A stretch of 60,813 nt of DNA from positions 1 through 60,813 of the forward strand of contig MWYY01000042.1 in the NCBI GenBank assembly GCA_002050355.1. Reading direction: 5' to 3'. Position 1 is the stretch's first letter. Each line of letters opens with the position of its first letter. The translations under genes and the position numbers were made by a program. The stretch comes from Acidobacteria bacterium 28-9 (GTDB lineage: Bacteria; Acidobacteriota; Blastocatellia; Pyrinomonadales; Pyrinomonadaceae). The notes under the pieces are model-generated. The model had not been told where the DNA came from, did no database searches, and worked only from the letters and a program-made list of their open reading frames with translations. Below are positions 1 to 9,325 of the stretch, piece after piece.

Positions 1-146
1 GGTATAGTGAAGACAGTTAAAAATTATCTAAAGAAAAGAATTGTAAAGCCGTAACGAAATAACGGCGGTAAGATAATTTGTTTGTGAATTGCCAATTTGA
101 TTTGGTCGGAAAAAAGTTTTGTTCGTTTGAATAATTATAATTGAAA

Positions 147-1985
147 ATGAAAAATCTGCTGTTTTTGAAAATTTTGACATTAATTACGTTATCGGTTTTT
201 ACGCTAGCGGCAAAAGCCCAATCCGTGCCGCGCCCCGAATATCCGCGTCCCGATTTGGTTCGCGGCGAATGGCAGACGTTAAACGGCGCGTGGCAGTTTG
301 AATTTGATGATGCGAATCGCGGATTAAAAGAAGGTTGGTATAAAACACCGACGAAGAAGTTTTCGCGTCAGATACAAGTTCCCTTTGCGTTTCAGACGAA
401 ACTTTCCGGCATCGGCGACACGAGTTATCACGATGTCGTCTGGTATCGGCGCAATTTGGATGTTCCGGCAAATTTTCGCGCCGGAAATAAGCGCGTGATG
501 CTCAATTTCGGCGCAGTTGATTACGAAGCGATTGTCTGGATTAACGGAGAAAGAGCAGGCGAGCATCGCGGCGGCAACGCTCCGTTTGCGCACGATATTA
601 CCGATTTACTGCAGCAGAGCGGAAACTCGGTCGTTGTCCGCGTCTTTGACCCTTCAACCGACCGCACGATTCCGCGCGGCAAACAATTCTGGGAACCGAA
701 ATCGGCGGCGATTTGGTATACGCGGACGACCGGCATATGGCAACCGGTTTGGATTGAAACCGTCGCGCCCTTTTATGTCAAAAGATTACGCATCACACCC
801 GACATTGATAATAGTCAAGTCAAAATCGAGACAATTCTCAATCAAGCGGTCAGCGCAGGCGAAAAACTTCGCTTCACGGCAACGTTTCGCAATAATCCGG
901 CGGCGATGACCGAAGTTTCGGCGCAGACGCAGGGCGGCGCGAATCCGCTTGCCACTTTGCATTTGAATAATCAGGAGCCGTGGAGTCCCGAACGACCGAA
1001 TTTGTATGATTTGCGTGTTGAATTAGTCGGCGCAAACGGTTCTGTGATTGACCGCGTGGATAGTTATTTCGGTCAGCGCAAAATCGCCGTGCAGGGCGAT
1101 AAAATCTTTTTAAATAACAATCCGTATTACCAAAAACTAGTTTTAGATCAGGGCTACTGGCAGGACAGCACGATTACGCCGCCGACCGACGAAGCGATAA
1201 AATACGACATCGAAATGGCGAAAAAATTCGGTTTCAACGGCGCGCGTAAACATCAGAAAGTAGAAGATCCGCGCTGGCTTTACTGGTGCGACAAACTCGG
1301 TTTTCTCGTCTGGGGCGAGATGGCAAACGCCTTTGACATTTATACCGACGATTATGTCGCCCGTTTTACGGACGAATGGCAGCAGGTTATCGTCCGCGAT
1401 TATAATCATCCTTCGATTATCGCGTGGACGCCGATTAACGAAAGCTGGGGAACAATCCGCATCGCCACCGACCGGCAGCAGCAGGAACACGCCAAAGCGA
1501 TGTATCATCTGATTCACTCGCTCGACACAACCCGTCTTGTGCAGGACAACGACGGCTGGGAACACACCGACACGACCGATATTTTCGGCATTCACGACTA
1601 CGGACGCGGTGAAGAATTAACGGAAAAATATAAAATTTTAGAAACCGACCGCTCGACGATTCCGCGCAACGGCAAGGAAGCGCTGGCTTTCGGCTATAAA
1701 TACAACGGCTCGCCGATTATCGTTACCGAATTCGGCGGTATTGCCTATCGTATCAACGCGCCGAAAAAATCGAATGAATTCGGCTACGGCAACATCGAAC
1801 CGACCAAAGAAGCGTATTTGAAACGACTCGACGCGACCGTTACGGCTTTGCGGACGAACAAAGCGATTGTCGGCTACTGCTACACGCAATTAACCGATGT
1901 CGAACAGGAAATCAACGGCTTGATGACTTACGACCGCAAGCCGAAGGTCTCTCCCGAAGAGTTCGCGCGGATTTTTAATAAATAA
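147..1985 (+). CDS. Secreted glycoside hydrolase family 2 protein (beta-galactosidase/glucuronidase-like)
   Basis: Exported GH2-type glycosidase of about 612 residues. A hydrophobic signal peptide ends near AAKAQS. Next come the jelly-roll sugar-binding domain (LNGAWQF, VWINGERAGEH), an immunoglobulin-like domain, and a TIM barrel carrying WGEMANAF, the acid/base motif PINESWG (Glu about residue 432) and the nucleophile motif VTEFGG (Glu about 528). Both catalytic glutamates are present, so the enzyme should be active. Substrate cannot be decided from sequence: beta-galactoside, glucuronide and mannoside specificities all occur in GH2. I prefer ATG at 147 over TTG at 141; neither has a strong ribosome site. 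It converges on a GH127-like gene, suggesting plant- or microbe-derived glycan use in the periplasm or outside the cell. Confidence 0.9.
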   Translation: MKNLLFLKILTLITLSVFTLAAKAQSVPRPEYPRPDLVRGEWQTLNGAWQFEFDDANRGLKEGWYKTPTKKFSRQIQVPFAFQTKLSGIGDTSYHDVVWYRRNLDVPANFRAGNKRVMLNFGAVDYEAIVWINGERAGEHRGGNAPFAHDITDLLQQSGNSVVVRVFDPSTDRTIPRGKQFWEPKSAAIWYTRTTGIWQPVWIETVAPFYVKRLRITPDIDNSQVKIETILNQAVSAGEKLRFTATFRNNPAAMTEVSAQTQGGANPLATLHLNNQEPWSPERPNLYDLRVELVGANGSVIDRVDSYFGQRKIAVQGDKIFLNNNPYYQKLVLDQGYWQDSTITPPTDEAIKYDIEMAKKFGFNGARKHQKVEDPRWLYWCDKLGFLVWGEMANAFDIYTDDYVARFTDEWQQVIVRDYNHPSIIAWTPINESWGTIRIATDRQQQEHAKAMYHLIHSLDTTRLVQDNDGWEHTDTTDIFGIHDYGRGEELTEKYKILETDRSTIPRNGKEALAFGYKYNGSPIIVTEFGGIAYRINAPKKSNEFGYGNIEPTKEAYLKRLDATVTALRTNKAIVGYCYTQLTDVEQEINGLMTYDRKPKVSPEEFARIFNK

Positions 1986-2021
1986 TTTTGGACATTTAAA
2001 TTTAAGAACTAGCGAGAAAGA

Positions 2022-4103
2022 TTAATTTCCAGTAACGAACGGAAACGCTGTAATTCTGAGTTTTGCCGCGCCGTACGGAATTAGCGTAACGGTTTCTGTT
2101 TTCGCATTGCTAGTAACCGGCGACGGCGGCGGAGTCCCGGCGGAGTTCATTGCCTCTTTCCACTGCGGCAGACGCTTTGCTTTGACGCGCAGTTCGACGG
2201 GCGCGCCTAGCGTCGTGAATGGATATTCGCCGATTGGTTTGTTGACGACTTCGACATTTTTTTCAATACCGCCGTTTGGAATCAACAATCCGTAATTCCA
2301 AGCGCTTGTCGGTTCGATTTTGTAATCGGCGGCTTCGGGCGGCGCGGGGTTGTTCATCTTGACCATTTGGCGACTGACTTTTTCGCCGATTCTAAGCGAG
2401 AAAATCAGTGGTCCACGTTCGACGGCAATTGAATCGTTGAACCAGCTTGTCGTGCGGGTTTTTAAGGGAAAATTAATTTCAACTTTATCGTTCGCCTTCC
2501 ACTGGCGGTCAAGACGGTGAAACGTTCCGGCTTGAACATTTGTCTGCCTCACGCCGTTGACTTTGACAATCGCGCCGTCTGCCCACGCCGGAATGTGCAG
2601 CACGAGCGGAAATCGGGTTGGCTTATGCGGATTAACCGTCAATTTGATGTCGCCGCGAAACGGATACTCGGTTTCTTCGACGATTGAGACGGGTATTTTA
2701 TTGGCAATGAAAATTCTTACTTCCGACGGCGCGTAGGCGATTGCCGCAATCCCGCCGTCGCCCGTCGCCATCCACAGATTCGCCGTAAATTTTGGAAAAC
2801 CCTGATGCTGATTCGCCGTGCAACAGCCGAACCACGGTTCGAAGCCGAATACATTCGATTCGTCGCCGTTGGTTGACCATCCGCGCGGCGCTTTGTCCGC
2901 CCTGATTTGATTCGGCTGCTGGTCGTATTGATGCGCCGACATATCGCCCGTAAACGCGCCGGGCAGAGCGTTGAAAGCGATTTTCTCCAGACGGTCGGCA
3001 AGCGCCGGATTGCCGCTGACGGAAATAAGTTGTTCGAGCGAAAACATCGTTTCGACGACGGCGCACGTCTCGACGCCCTGCGACGGATTTGTTCCGGCGA
3101 GATGCTCATCGCCGCTGAACAAACCGTTCGGCAAACCGTGGTATTTGTCGAGCGTATCTAGCATCTTTTGACCGGCAGCGCGGTCGTTTTCGTCTCTGGA
3201 AAGCTGTGACCAAATCGTTTCGGTCTTTAAAGCCATTCCATTATTTACGCCGTGAACGCTCAAAGCCAGTTCGTTATTGTTGGACAATTCCTTGTTGAGT
3301 CCGAGTTTTTCCGCGGTCATTTTTTCCTTAAACGAAAAATCGTCAAACTGCGCGCGCCAGTCGAATCCCTGTTCGTGCAGTGTGCGAGCGAGGTCGAGAA
3401 GTTTTTTGTCGCTTGTGCGGTTATAGAGCCACAGCAAGCTCATCACTTCATCGCCCCAGCGATATTTCGCCCATTCATTAAGCGGTTTTTCTTTAGCGCG
3501 GGCAAGATGATAATCGGCGTATTTCGACAGCAGCGGAATGACGCGCTTATCGCCGGTCGCTTCGTAATACTGAATTAAAACCTTCATCATAATCATCCGC
3601 GACCACCATGCGTCGTTTTTGACCGGACCGATTGAGCCGTCGGCGCGTTGGTTCGCCAAAGTCCAGCCAACCCACTTATTCGCTTTGGCAGTTAGTTTCG
3701 GATCGTCGAGCAGAAATGCGAGCGGCACGAGTCCGTCCATATAATACGGACCGCGCTCCCAATCTTCGCCCGTTCCGCCGAGCCAGCCGCTGTTGGCATT
3801 CAAATCCTTCCAGAATTCGTCAATTTTTCCCGTTACGCCGACGGCTTGAATTTGTAGTTGACGTTTCAGCCAGCCGCGCGGTTTGACTGAGGTAAGCGGC
3901 AGCGGATAAAAAGGTATGGCGGGCAATGGCGAGCGATTTTTAACGATTTGCAAGTTTTCCGGCGCAAAAGTTAAAGTTTTATTTATTTTCAACGCCGCGC
4001 GCGGAAAAGATTTTTGACCTGCCGCCGTCGAAGACAACCCGTTCAACAGCAGCGCGTATAAGCAGAGCGCGGCGAAGAGATGATTTAATTTAAATTTTTG
4101 CAT
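2022..4103 (-). CDS. Secreted GH127/DUF1680-like beta-L-arabinofuranosidase-family protein
   Basis: 693 residues with a signal peptide, then an (alpha/alpha)6-barrel of the GH127/DUF1680 type. Motifs seen are GWLKRQL near 77, the W-rich segment NDAWWSRM near 163, GVETCAVVE near 343 and FGCCTANQ near 426. In characterised GH127 enzymes a zinc-bound Glu and three Cys form the active site with Cys as nucleophile. Here Glu345, Cys347, Cys427 and Cys428 reproduce that E-x-C...CC pattern, so the catalytic set looks intact. The C-terminal part is beta-sandwich-like. Arabinofuranosidase activity is family inference; related families remove other L-sugars. It converges on the GH2 gene with a 36-bp gap. 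Confidence 0.87.
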   Translation of the reverse strand: MQKFKLNHLFAALCLYALLLNGLSSTAAGQKSFPRAALKINKTLTFAPENLQIVKNRSPLPAIPFYPLPLTSVKPRGWLKRQLQIQAVGVTGKIDEFWKDLNANSGWLGGTGEDWERGPYYMDGLVPLAFLLDDPKLTAKANKWVGWTLANQRADGSIGPVKNDAWWSRMIMMKVLIQYYEATGDKRVIPLLSKYADYHLARAKEKPLNEWAKYRWGDEVMSLLWLYNRTSDKKLLDLARTLHEQGFDWRAQFDDFSFKEKMTAEKLGLNKELSNNNELALSVHGVNNGMALKTETIWSQLSRDENDRAAGQKMLDTLDKYHGLPNGLFSGDEHLAGTNPSQGVETCAVVETMFSLEQLISVSGNPALADRLEKIAFNALPGAFTGDMSAHQYDQQPNQIRADKAPRGWSTNGDESNVFGFEPWFGCCTANQHQGFPKFTANLWMATGDGGIAAIAYAPSEVRIFIANKIPVSIVEETEYPFRGDIKLTVNPHKPTRFPLVLHIPAWADGAIVKVNGVRQTNVQAGTFHRLDRQWKANDKVEINFPLKTRTTSWFNDSIAVERGPLIFSLRIGEKVSRQMVKMNNPAPPEAADYKIEPTSAWNYGLLIPNGGIEKNVEVVNKPIGEYPFTTLGAPVELRVKAKRLPQWKEAMNSAGTPPPSPVTSNAKTETVTLIPYGAAKLRITAFPFVTGN

Positions 4104-4650
4104 AATCTTTTCCGAAGCGAGTTTTTATTTTCCAAATCGGACGCAGCTTAATAATACTGCTTTTGGCAGGAAGCACAAAAATCCTGTTCGTCGAGCAACG
4201 GTTCGATTTTCTAAATTTCTCCAGCATCGCTCTAAATAATTGAAGCCGGTAAGAAACTGTTCAATAATGATGACCGCCTTTCTTAAATTTGTTTTAGGTA
4301 TTAGTTTCTTTTTAACTTTTAAGTCCAAATGATTTCACCGAAAACATTGTATATACTCATATTTGTGTAGAAACATTAACCTTCGTTTGTTTTTTAATAA
4401 TTTCTCCGATTAATTTAAGTATGATTGTAAAATAGACATCGGTAGAAAATTACTTTCGTATGGTACTGCAGAAATGGATTGGCGGCAAGTTTTTCTCGAC
4501 CGCCGGATTGAATAAATAACCATTCTGACAAAATCAATGTTTTTGTTTTCGGATAAAAATTATGTGGTAATGACAATCAATTTTAATGTTGCAGATTGCT
4601 TTAATGTGCAAAGTTTTAATAAAGTTAAATTTTTATTGGCTTAAAAAGAG
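4104..4650. other. 547-bp intergenic region without convincing gene
   Basis: AT-rich divergent spacer between the GH127-like gene and the first FG-GAP gene. It should contain both promoters, but I cannot single out a convincing -35/-10 pair. A possible minus-strand reading frame of 67 codons (4125-4328) has no ribosome site or recognisable domain and I do not call it. Confidence 0.6.
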
Positions 4651-6453
4651 ATGAAAAAGACATTGTTTTTTTTAATTTTGTTGTTTGGCGCAACAAGTTT
4701 CCCGCACGCCCAAAAGCCTCAAATGGGCGGCTCGTCAACCGGCGAAGCGAAAACGTACGCAACCAGACGAACCACGGGTATTGTTGACGAAAAAGCCCGC
4801 AAAATTTATGTAGACATGACGGCAAACACTGCGCTCAAAAATTTCCGTTGCGTTTCAGGCGGCAAAGAGAAAAACTACATCATTGAAACAACCGCCTGCA
4901 CAACCGCCGTTTTCGATTATGACAATGACGGCAAGCCGGACATTTATCTCCTGAACGGCTCGACGATAAACGCCGAACGCGGCACGGAAAAACCGGCGAA
5001 ATCCGCGCTTTTCCGAAATTTGGGGAACTGGAAATTTGAAGACGTGACGGAAAAAGCGGGCGTTGCAAACGAGCGTTGGGGAATGGGCGTGACAATCGCC
5101 GATTACGATAACGACGGCGACGCGGATTTATTCGTCGGAAATTACGGCATTCCGAGACTTTACCGCAACAACGGCAACGGCACTTTTACCGATGTCGCCG
5201 AGAAAGTCGGGCTGGCGAACAAAGGCTGGCACACGGGCGCGACATTCGGCGATTACGATAAAGACGGACGGCTCGATTTGTTTGTGCCGGCTTATCTGGA
5301 TTTCGATTTTAACAATCTTCCGCCTAGTCCCGATGGCAAAGGAACGGGCGGCGACAAAAATCCGTGTCAGTTTCGCGGACAGCCCGTGATGTGCGGACCG
5401 CGCGGATTGAAAGGCGCGAAAGATAAACTTTTTCATCAAAAGGCGGACGGCACATTTGAAGATGTTTCCTCCAAAACGAATGTGACGGACGAAGGCGATT
5501 ATTACGGTTTCTCCTCGGTGTTTGTTGACGTTGATGACGACCGCGATTTGGATTTGCTGGTCGTCAACGATTCCACGCCGAAACAGCTTTATATCAACAA
5601 GGGCGACGGCACGTTTGAAGAAACGGGTTACGCTTCGGGCATCGCGCTTAATGAAAACGGGCGCGAGCAAGCCGGAATGGGTTTAGCAATCGGCGATTAT
5701 GACAACGACGGGCGCGTTGATTTTCATATCACGAATTTTTCCGACGATTCAAACACGCTTTACCGTAACGACGGCGACGGAAACTTCGCCGACGTAACTT
5801 TTCAAGCCGGAATCGGCGAGCCGACGATTCCCTTTTTAGGTTGGGGAACTTCTTTTTTAGATTTCGACAACGACGGCTGGAAGGATATTATCGTCGCCAA
5901 CGGTCATGTTTATCCGGCGGTTGATAATTTTCAATGGGGAACGAGTTACGCCCAACAATTGCTGCTTTTCAAAAACATCAGGACCGCAAACAACGGACAA
6001 ATCAGATTTGAACGAGTCGCCGCCGCGCCGAACAGCGGTCTGACTCTTTCAATCAACGCCCGCGGAATGGCGATTGCCGATTTCGACGCGGACGGAAAAC
6101 TCGATGTCATCACCGCCAATGCAGGTTCAACTCCGACACTTTTGCGAAATGTATCGGAGGCGAAAAACAATTGGCTGAAAATTAAACTCGTCGGCGATGT
6201 TTCAAAGCAAACGCCCAAAGACGCAATCGGTTCGGCAGTTTTTGTGACAACCGGAAAACTTCGCCAGCGTTTCGATTTAACGAGCGGCGGAAATTATGCT
6301 TCGCAGGATGAGCAGACGATTCATGTCGGACTCGGCGAATCGCTCAAAATTGACAAACTCGAAGTCTTTTGGGCAAACGGACAAACCGAAATCTTTCCGG
6401 TTGACGGCATCAATAAAGTTTTAACAATAAAACAAAACGACCGAGCAAAATGA
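4651..6453 (+). CDS. Exported CRTAC1-family protein (FG-GAP/VCBS repeats + ASPIC/UnbV domain)
   Basis: 600 residues. A signal peptide (MKKTLFFLILLFG...) is followed by a seven-bladed-propeller-type series of FG-GAP/VCBS repeats. Each has a calcium-loop-like D-x-D-N-D-G signature (for example FDYDNDGKPDIY, DYDKDGRLDLF, DFDADGKLDVI). A C-terminal ASPIC/UnbV domain begins near residue 500 (AIGSAVFVTTG ... HVGLGE). Two cysteines about nine residues apart near 245 (NPCQFRG, VMCGPRG) sit in an inter-blade loop and may form a disulfide. Such proteins are exported and probably mediate surface or carbohydrate binding, but no molecular function is established for this subgroup. It is convergent with a similar gene, with stop codons 20 bp apart. 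Confidence 0.88.
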   Translation: MKKTLFFLILLFGATSFPHAQKPQMGGSSTGEAKTYATRRTTGIVDEKARKIYVDMTANTALKNFRCVSGGKEKNYIIETTACTTAVFDYDNDGKPDIYLLNGSTINAERGTEKPAKSALFRNLGNWKFEDVTEKAGVANERWGMGVTIADYDNDGDADLFVGNYGIPRLYRNNGNGTFTDVAEKVGLANKGWHTGATFGDYDKDGRLDLFVPAYLDFDFNNLPPSPDGKGTGGDKNPCQFRGQPVMCGPRGLKGAKDKLFHQKADGTFEDVSSKTNVTDEGDYYGFSSVFVDVDDDRDLDLLVVNDSTPKQLYINKGDGTFEETGYASGIALNENGREQAGMGLAIGDYDNDGRVDFHITNFSDDSNTLYRNDGDGNFADVTFQAGIGEPTIPFLGWGTSFLDFDNDGWKDIIVANGHVYPAVDNFQWGTSYAQQLLLFKNIRTANNGQIRFERVAAAPNSGLTLSINARGMAIADFDADGKLDVITANAGSTPTLLRNVSEAKNNWLKIKLVGDVSKQTPKDAIGSAVFVTTGKLRQRFDLTSGGNYASQDEQTIHVGLGESLKIDKLEVFWANGQTEIFPVDGINKVLTIKQNDRAK

Positions 6454-6473
6454 TTTGTCGTTGAGAGTTAAAA

Positions 6474-8222
6474 TCATTTTTCATTGATTAAATGATAGCG
6501 GTCAATCGCAGGATTTACGAGCGTTTGAGATTTTCCGCTTGTCCAGCGAATTTCGATTTGCCTGACCGAAGCCGCATTGCCTAAGCCGACAAGGATTCGC
6601 GCATCGTTTGCCGCCAGATAACTGCCGGAATTGCTGGCATCAAAAAATTGTTTTCTGCCGTTCGCGTCCGTCACAATAATTCTTGCGCCTTCGCCGTTCG
6701 CCGCGCTCTTTGCACCGCCGCGCAAATCTAGTCCGAGCCAGTGATTTTTCGTACCGTTGTTTCGCAAAACGACGGGCGCGCCGTTAATCTGTGAAATAAC
6801 GACATCCGTGTCGCCGTCATTGTCAAAATCGCCCGCCGCCATTCCGCGCGCCGCAAAATCCGTTTTAAAAACATCGCCTGCCGCCAGCGAAATGTTTTGA
6901 AAACCTTTTTCCGTATTTCGCATCAGGAGCGGCGATTGTTTATATTTCAAAAGCGAATTGGTTTTCTCAATCGTGTCGAGAACGTGGCTCTGCGCAACGA
7001 ACAAATCGCGCCGTCCGTCGTTGTCGGCATCAATCCATTTAACGCCCCAACCCGCTCCGAGAATCGTGATTTGCGCCACGCCGCTCGACTGCGTAACGTA
7101 ATCGAAAATTAATTCGCCCGTATTTCGATACAGCGGGTAAGTTTCGTTCGACAAAGCTGTAATGAAAACGTCCTGCCTGCCGTCGCCGTCGTAATCGGCA
7201 GTGTCCACGCCCATTCCCGAAAAATATTTTCCTTTGTCGTCAAAAGCGACTCCGGCGGCGAGCGCGGAATCTTCAAATCGTCCGTTGCCGAGATTACGCA
7301 AAAGCTGTTGTTCGCTGTTGTCATTAGCGATAAAAACGTCCGTCCAGCCGTCATCGTCAAAATCGGCGAACGCAACGCCCAAAGATTTTCCCTTTGTCTG
7401 CATTATGCCCGATTTTTCCGAAACATCTTCAAAAGTTCCGTCCGATTTTTGGTGAAACAAAAGCGCGGTCGAGCCTTTGAAATTGTCGGGATGACAGTAA
7501 GCGTGATAGCCGGGACGCGCATCGCCGCAGACTAACGCGCCCTTTTCGAAATCCCAGACGACGTAGCGCGTGACCAGTAAATCGAGCCGACCGTCACGGT
7601 CGTAATCGAAAAATCCCGCGCTCGTCGCCCAGCCGTCAACGTTGATGCCGAGTTTTGCGCCCGCGTCGGTAAAAGTGCCGTTACCATTGTTGCGATAAAA
7701 AACCGCGCCGCCGTAATTGGTGACGAACAAATCTGCAAAACCGTCTTTGTCATAATCGCCGACGGCAACGCCGAAACCGTAACCCGTTCCTTTCACGCCC
7801 GCTTTTTCCGTCTGGTCTTCAAAACTGCCGTCCGCTTTTTGCCGATACAAACGATTCCAAAATTTCGGATTCGATTTATCGGGCATTTTCCCTTTCGGCA
7901 TCGGGTCGAGCAATTGCGCGCCGTTGGTAAAAAAAACATCAAGCCGACCGTCATTGTCGTAATCGAGCAAACCGACACCCGCGCCCATCGTTTCAGGTAA
8001 ATATTTTTGCGTGGTCGGCGAAGCCTCGTGTTTAAAATTTATTCCGCTCTGATTGCTAATATTGGTAAAAGTAACGGGCGAAGGAAACTGCGGCGCGGTC
8101 GTTGTGGGACGTTCAGGTTTATTTGAGCTGTAGGATTTGCCCGTCGGTGTTTGTGCGTCAATTGCAAAAGGCGCAAGACAGAGAGCAAAAAAGAATAAAA
8201 ATTTTAATAAACGACCAAGCAT
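6474..8222 (-). CDS. Exported CRTAC1-family protein (FG-GAP/VCBS + ASPIC/UnbV)
   Basis: 582 residues, same architecture as the gene facing it. A signal peptide (MLGRLLKFLFFFALCLAPF) and a short Pro/Thr/Ser-rich linker precede FG-GAP repeats beginning NISNQSGINFKHEAS. Repeats carry DNDGRLDVFF, DKDGFADLFV, DRDGRLDLLV and DFDNDGDTDVV. The ASPIC/UnbV domain is near 490-570 (GEGARIIVTDANGRKQFFDASNSGSY, ILVGLGN, IRWTSGK). A two-Cys loop (CGDARPGYHAYCHPD, about 240) matches the position of the Cys pair in the facing protein. The two genes are clearly paralogous but diverged. They may be exported together; no enzymatic motif is visible. Confidence 0.87.
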   Translation of the reverse strand: MLGRLLKFLFFFALCLAPFAIDAQTPTGKSYSSNKPERPTTTAPQFPSPVTFTNISNQSGINFKHEASPTTQKYLPETMGAGVGLLDYDNDGRLDVFFTNGAQLLDPMPKGKMPDKSNPKFWNRLYRQKADGSFEDQTEKAGVKGTGYGFGVAVGDYDKDGFADLFVTNYGGAVFYRNNGNGTFTDAGAKLGINVDGWATSAGFFDYDRDGRLDLLVTRYVVWDFEKGALVCGDARPGYHAYCHPDNFKGSTALLFHQKSDGTFEDVSEKSGIMQTKGKSLGVAFADFDDDGWTDVFIANDNSEQQLLRNLGNGRFEDSALAAGVAFDDKGKYFSGMGVDTADYDGDGRQDVFITALSNETYPLYRNTGELIFDYVTQSSGVAQITILGAGWGVKWIDADNDGRRDLFVAQSHVLDTIEKTNSLLKYKQSPLLMRNTEKGFQNISLAAGDVFKTDFAARGMAAGDFDNDGDTDVVISQINGAPVVLRNNGTKNHWLGLDLRGGAKSAANGEGARIIVTDANGRKQFFDASNSGSYLAANDARILVGLGNAASVRQIEIRWTSGKSQTLVNPAIDRYHLINEK

Positions 8223-8243
8223 TATTTGAAGTTATGTTACTGG

Positions 8244-9278
8244 CTAATTTTCTGAATCTTTGGCGTTCACCGCTCGAAAATCAATTTGACGTTTCGATTC
8301 GTCAATCAACTCGTTATTTTTTTCATAAGAGAGCATTTCTTCGTCGTTATCTTTTAATTGCGGCGGATAAAAATGTTTACGGTAAACCGGATAAGCCTCG
8401 GTGCGAAGATGCGCGATAAAAGAATGACCGCGCCGAGTGCTTCGTTCGTGGCGAAGCGCTGTGACATCAATCGGTGCAACGACGATTCGCTCGCCAGGAC
8501 CCGGAGATGCGTCGGCAAGCAGTCTGCCGTCAAAATCAACAATCTGACTGCCGCCCGACCACGAATATGGAGGGTAATTTTTAAGGCTCGCGGCTTGATT
8601 GGCGGCGACAACGTAAGCTGTGTTTTCAATGGCGCGGCAGCGATTGATAATCGTCCACCAATCCATCGGCGCGGTTGCGTTCCACGGATCCATATAAGCG
8701 GAAACTCTTAACAAAACTTCCGCGCCGTTCGCGGCGAGTTGTCGCAGCACTTCAGGAAATAGCCAATCATAACAAATCGCCGTTCCGATACGTCCGACGG
8801 GAGTGTCAGCGACCGGAAACAGCGGCTCGTCATAGCCTTCGATGTCGTGCGGACTGGTGTGGACTTCATACGGGATCCACGTATTTACTTTGCGGTATTT
8901 ATACAAAATGCCTTCAGGTCCGATTAAGCAAGTCGTATTAAAAAGCGCGTTTTTATATTTCTTATCAACTTCGAGCATCGAGCCGGTTTGAATATAAATG
9001 TTAAGCTCTTTGGCTTTTTCCCAAATGCGTTCGGTGTGTTCGTTCGGAATTTCGACGGCTAGTTTTTCGATTAATTCTTTCGCCGTTGGGAAAACCGGCG
9101 CAGCGTGCGCGAATTCAGGAAAGACGACTAATTTAACCGGCAAAAACGGCGCGGCTCCGGCGACTGCCGAATCAATTATCGAAAGAAGGCGGTCGGTATT
9201 TCGGCGCATCCCGCGACGGTCAACAGGATTCGGCTGGTCGGTCTGGCAAGCCGCGGCGGAATATCTGATATGTTCCAT
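8244..9278 (-). CDS. Nitrilase-superfamily amidohydrolase
   Basis: Carbon-nitrogen hydrolase of about 344 residues, cytoplasmic (no signal peptide). The Glu-Lys-Cys triad is visible: Glu in VVFPEFAH (about 55), Lys in YKYRKVNTW (about 130) and Cys in TAICYDWLFPEV (about 169). The family hydrolyses nitriles or amides through a cysteine thioester. Similarity is to the aliphatic-amidase/N-carbamoyl hydrolase branches, but substrate is not readable from sequence. ATG at 9278 is preferred; an in-frame TTG lies 9 bp upstream. Only 21 bp separate it from the FG-GAP gene downstream on the same strand, so the two may be cotranscribed. Confidence 0.88.
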   Translation of the reverse strand: MEHIRYSAAACQTDQPNPVDRRGMRRNTDRLLSIIDSAVAGAAPFLPVKLVVFPEFAHAAPVFPTAKELIEKLAVEIPNEHTERIWEKAKELNIYIQTGSMLEVDKKYKNALFNTTCLIGPEGILYKYRKVNTWIPYEVHTSPHDIEGYDEPLFPVADTPVGRIGTAICYDWLFPEVLRQLAANGAEVLLRVSAYMDPWNATAPMDWWTIINRCRAIENTAYVVAANQAASLKNYPPYSWSGGSQIVDFDGRLLADASPGPGERIVVAPIDVTALRHERSTRRGHSFIAHLRTEAYPVYRKHFYPPQLKDNDEEMLSYEKNNELIDESKRQIDFRAVNAKDSEN

Positions 9279-9325
9279 AAAACTCAATTATTGATTACGA
9301 TTTAATTACTAATCGTTAAAGCGAA

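Noticed and set aside
4125-4328. 67-codon minus-strand frame in the intergenic region
   Set aside because: No ribosome site, domain or codon pattern resembling its neighbours.
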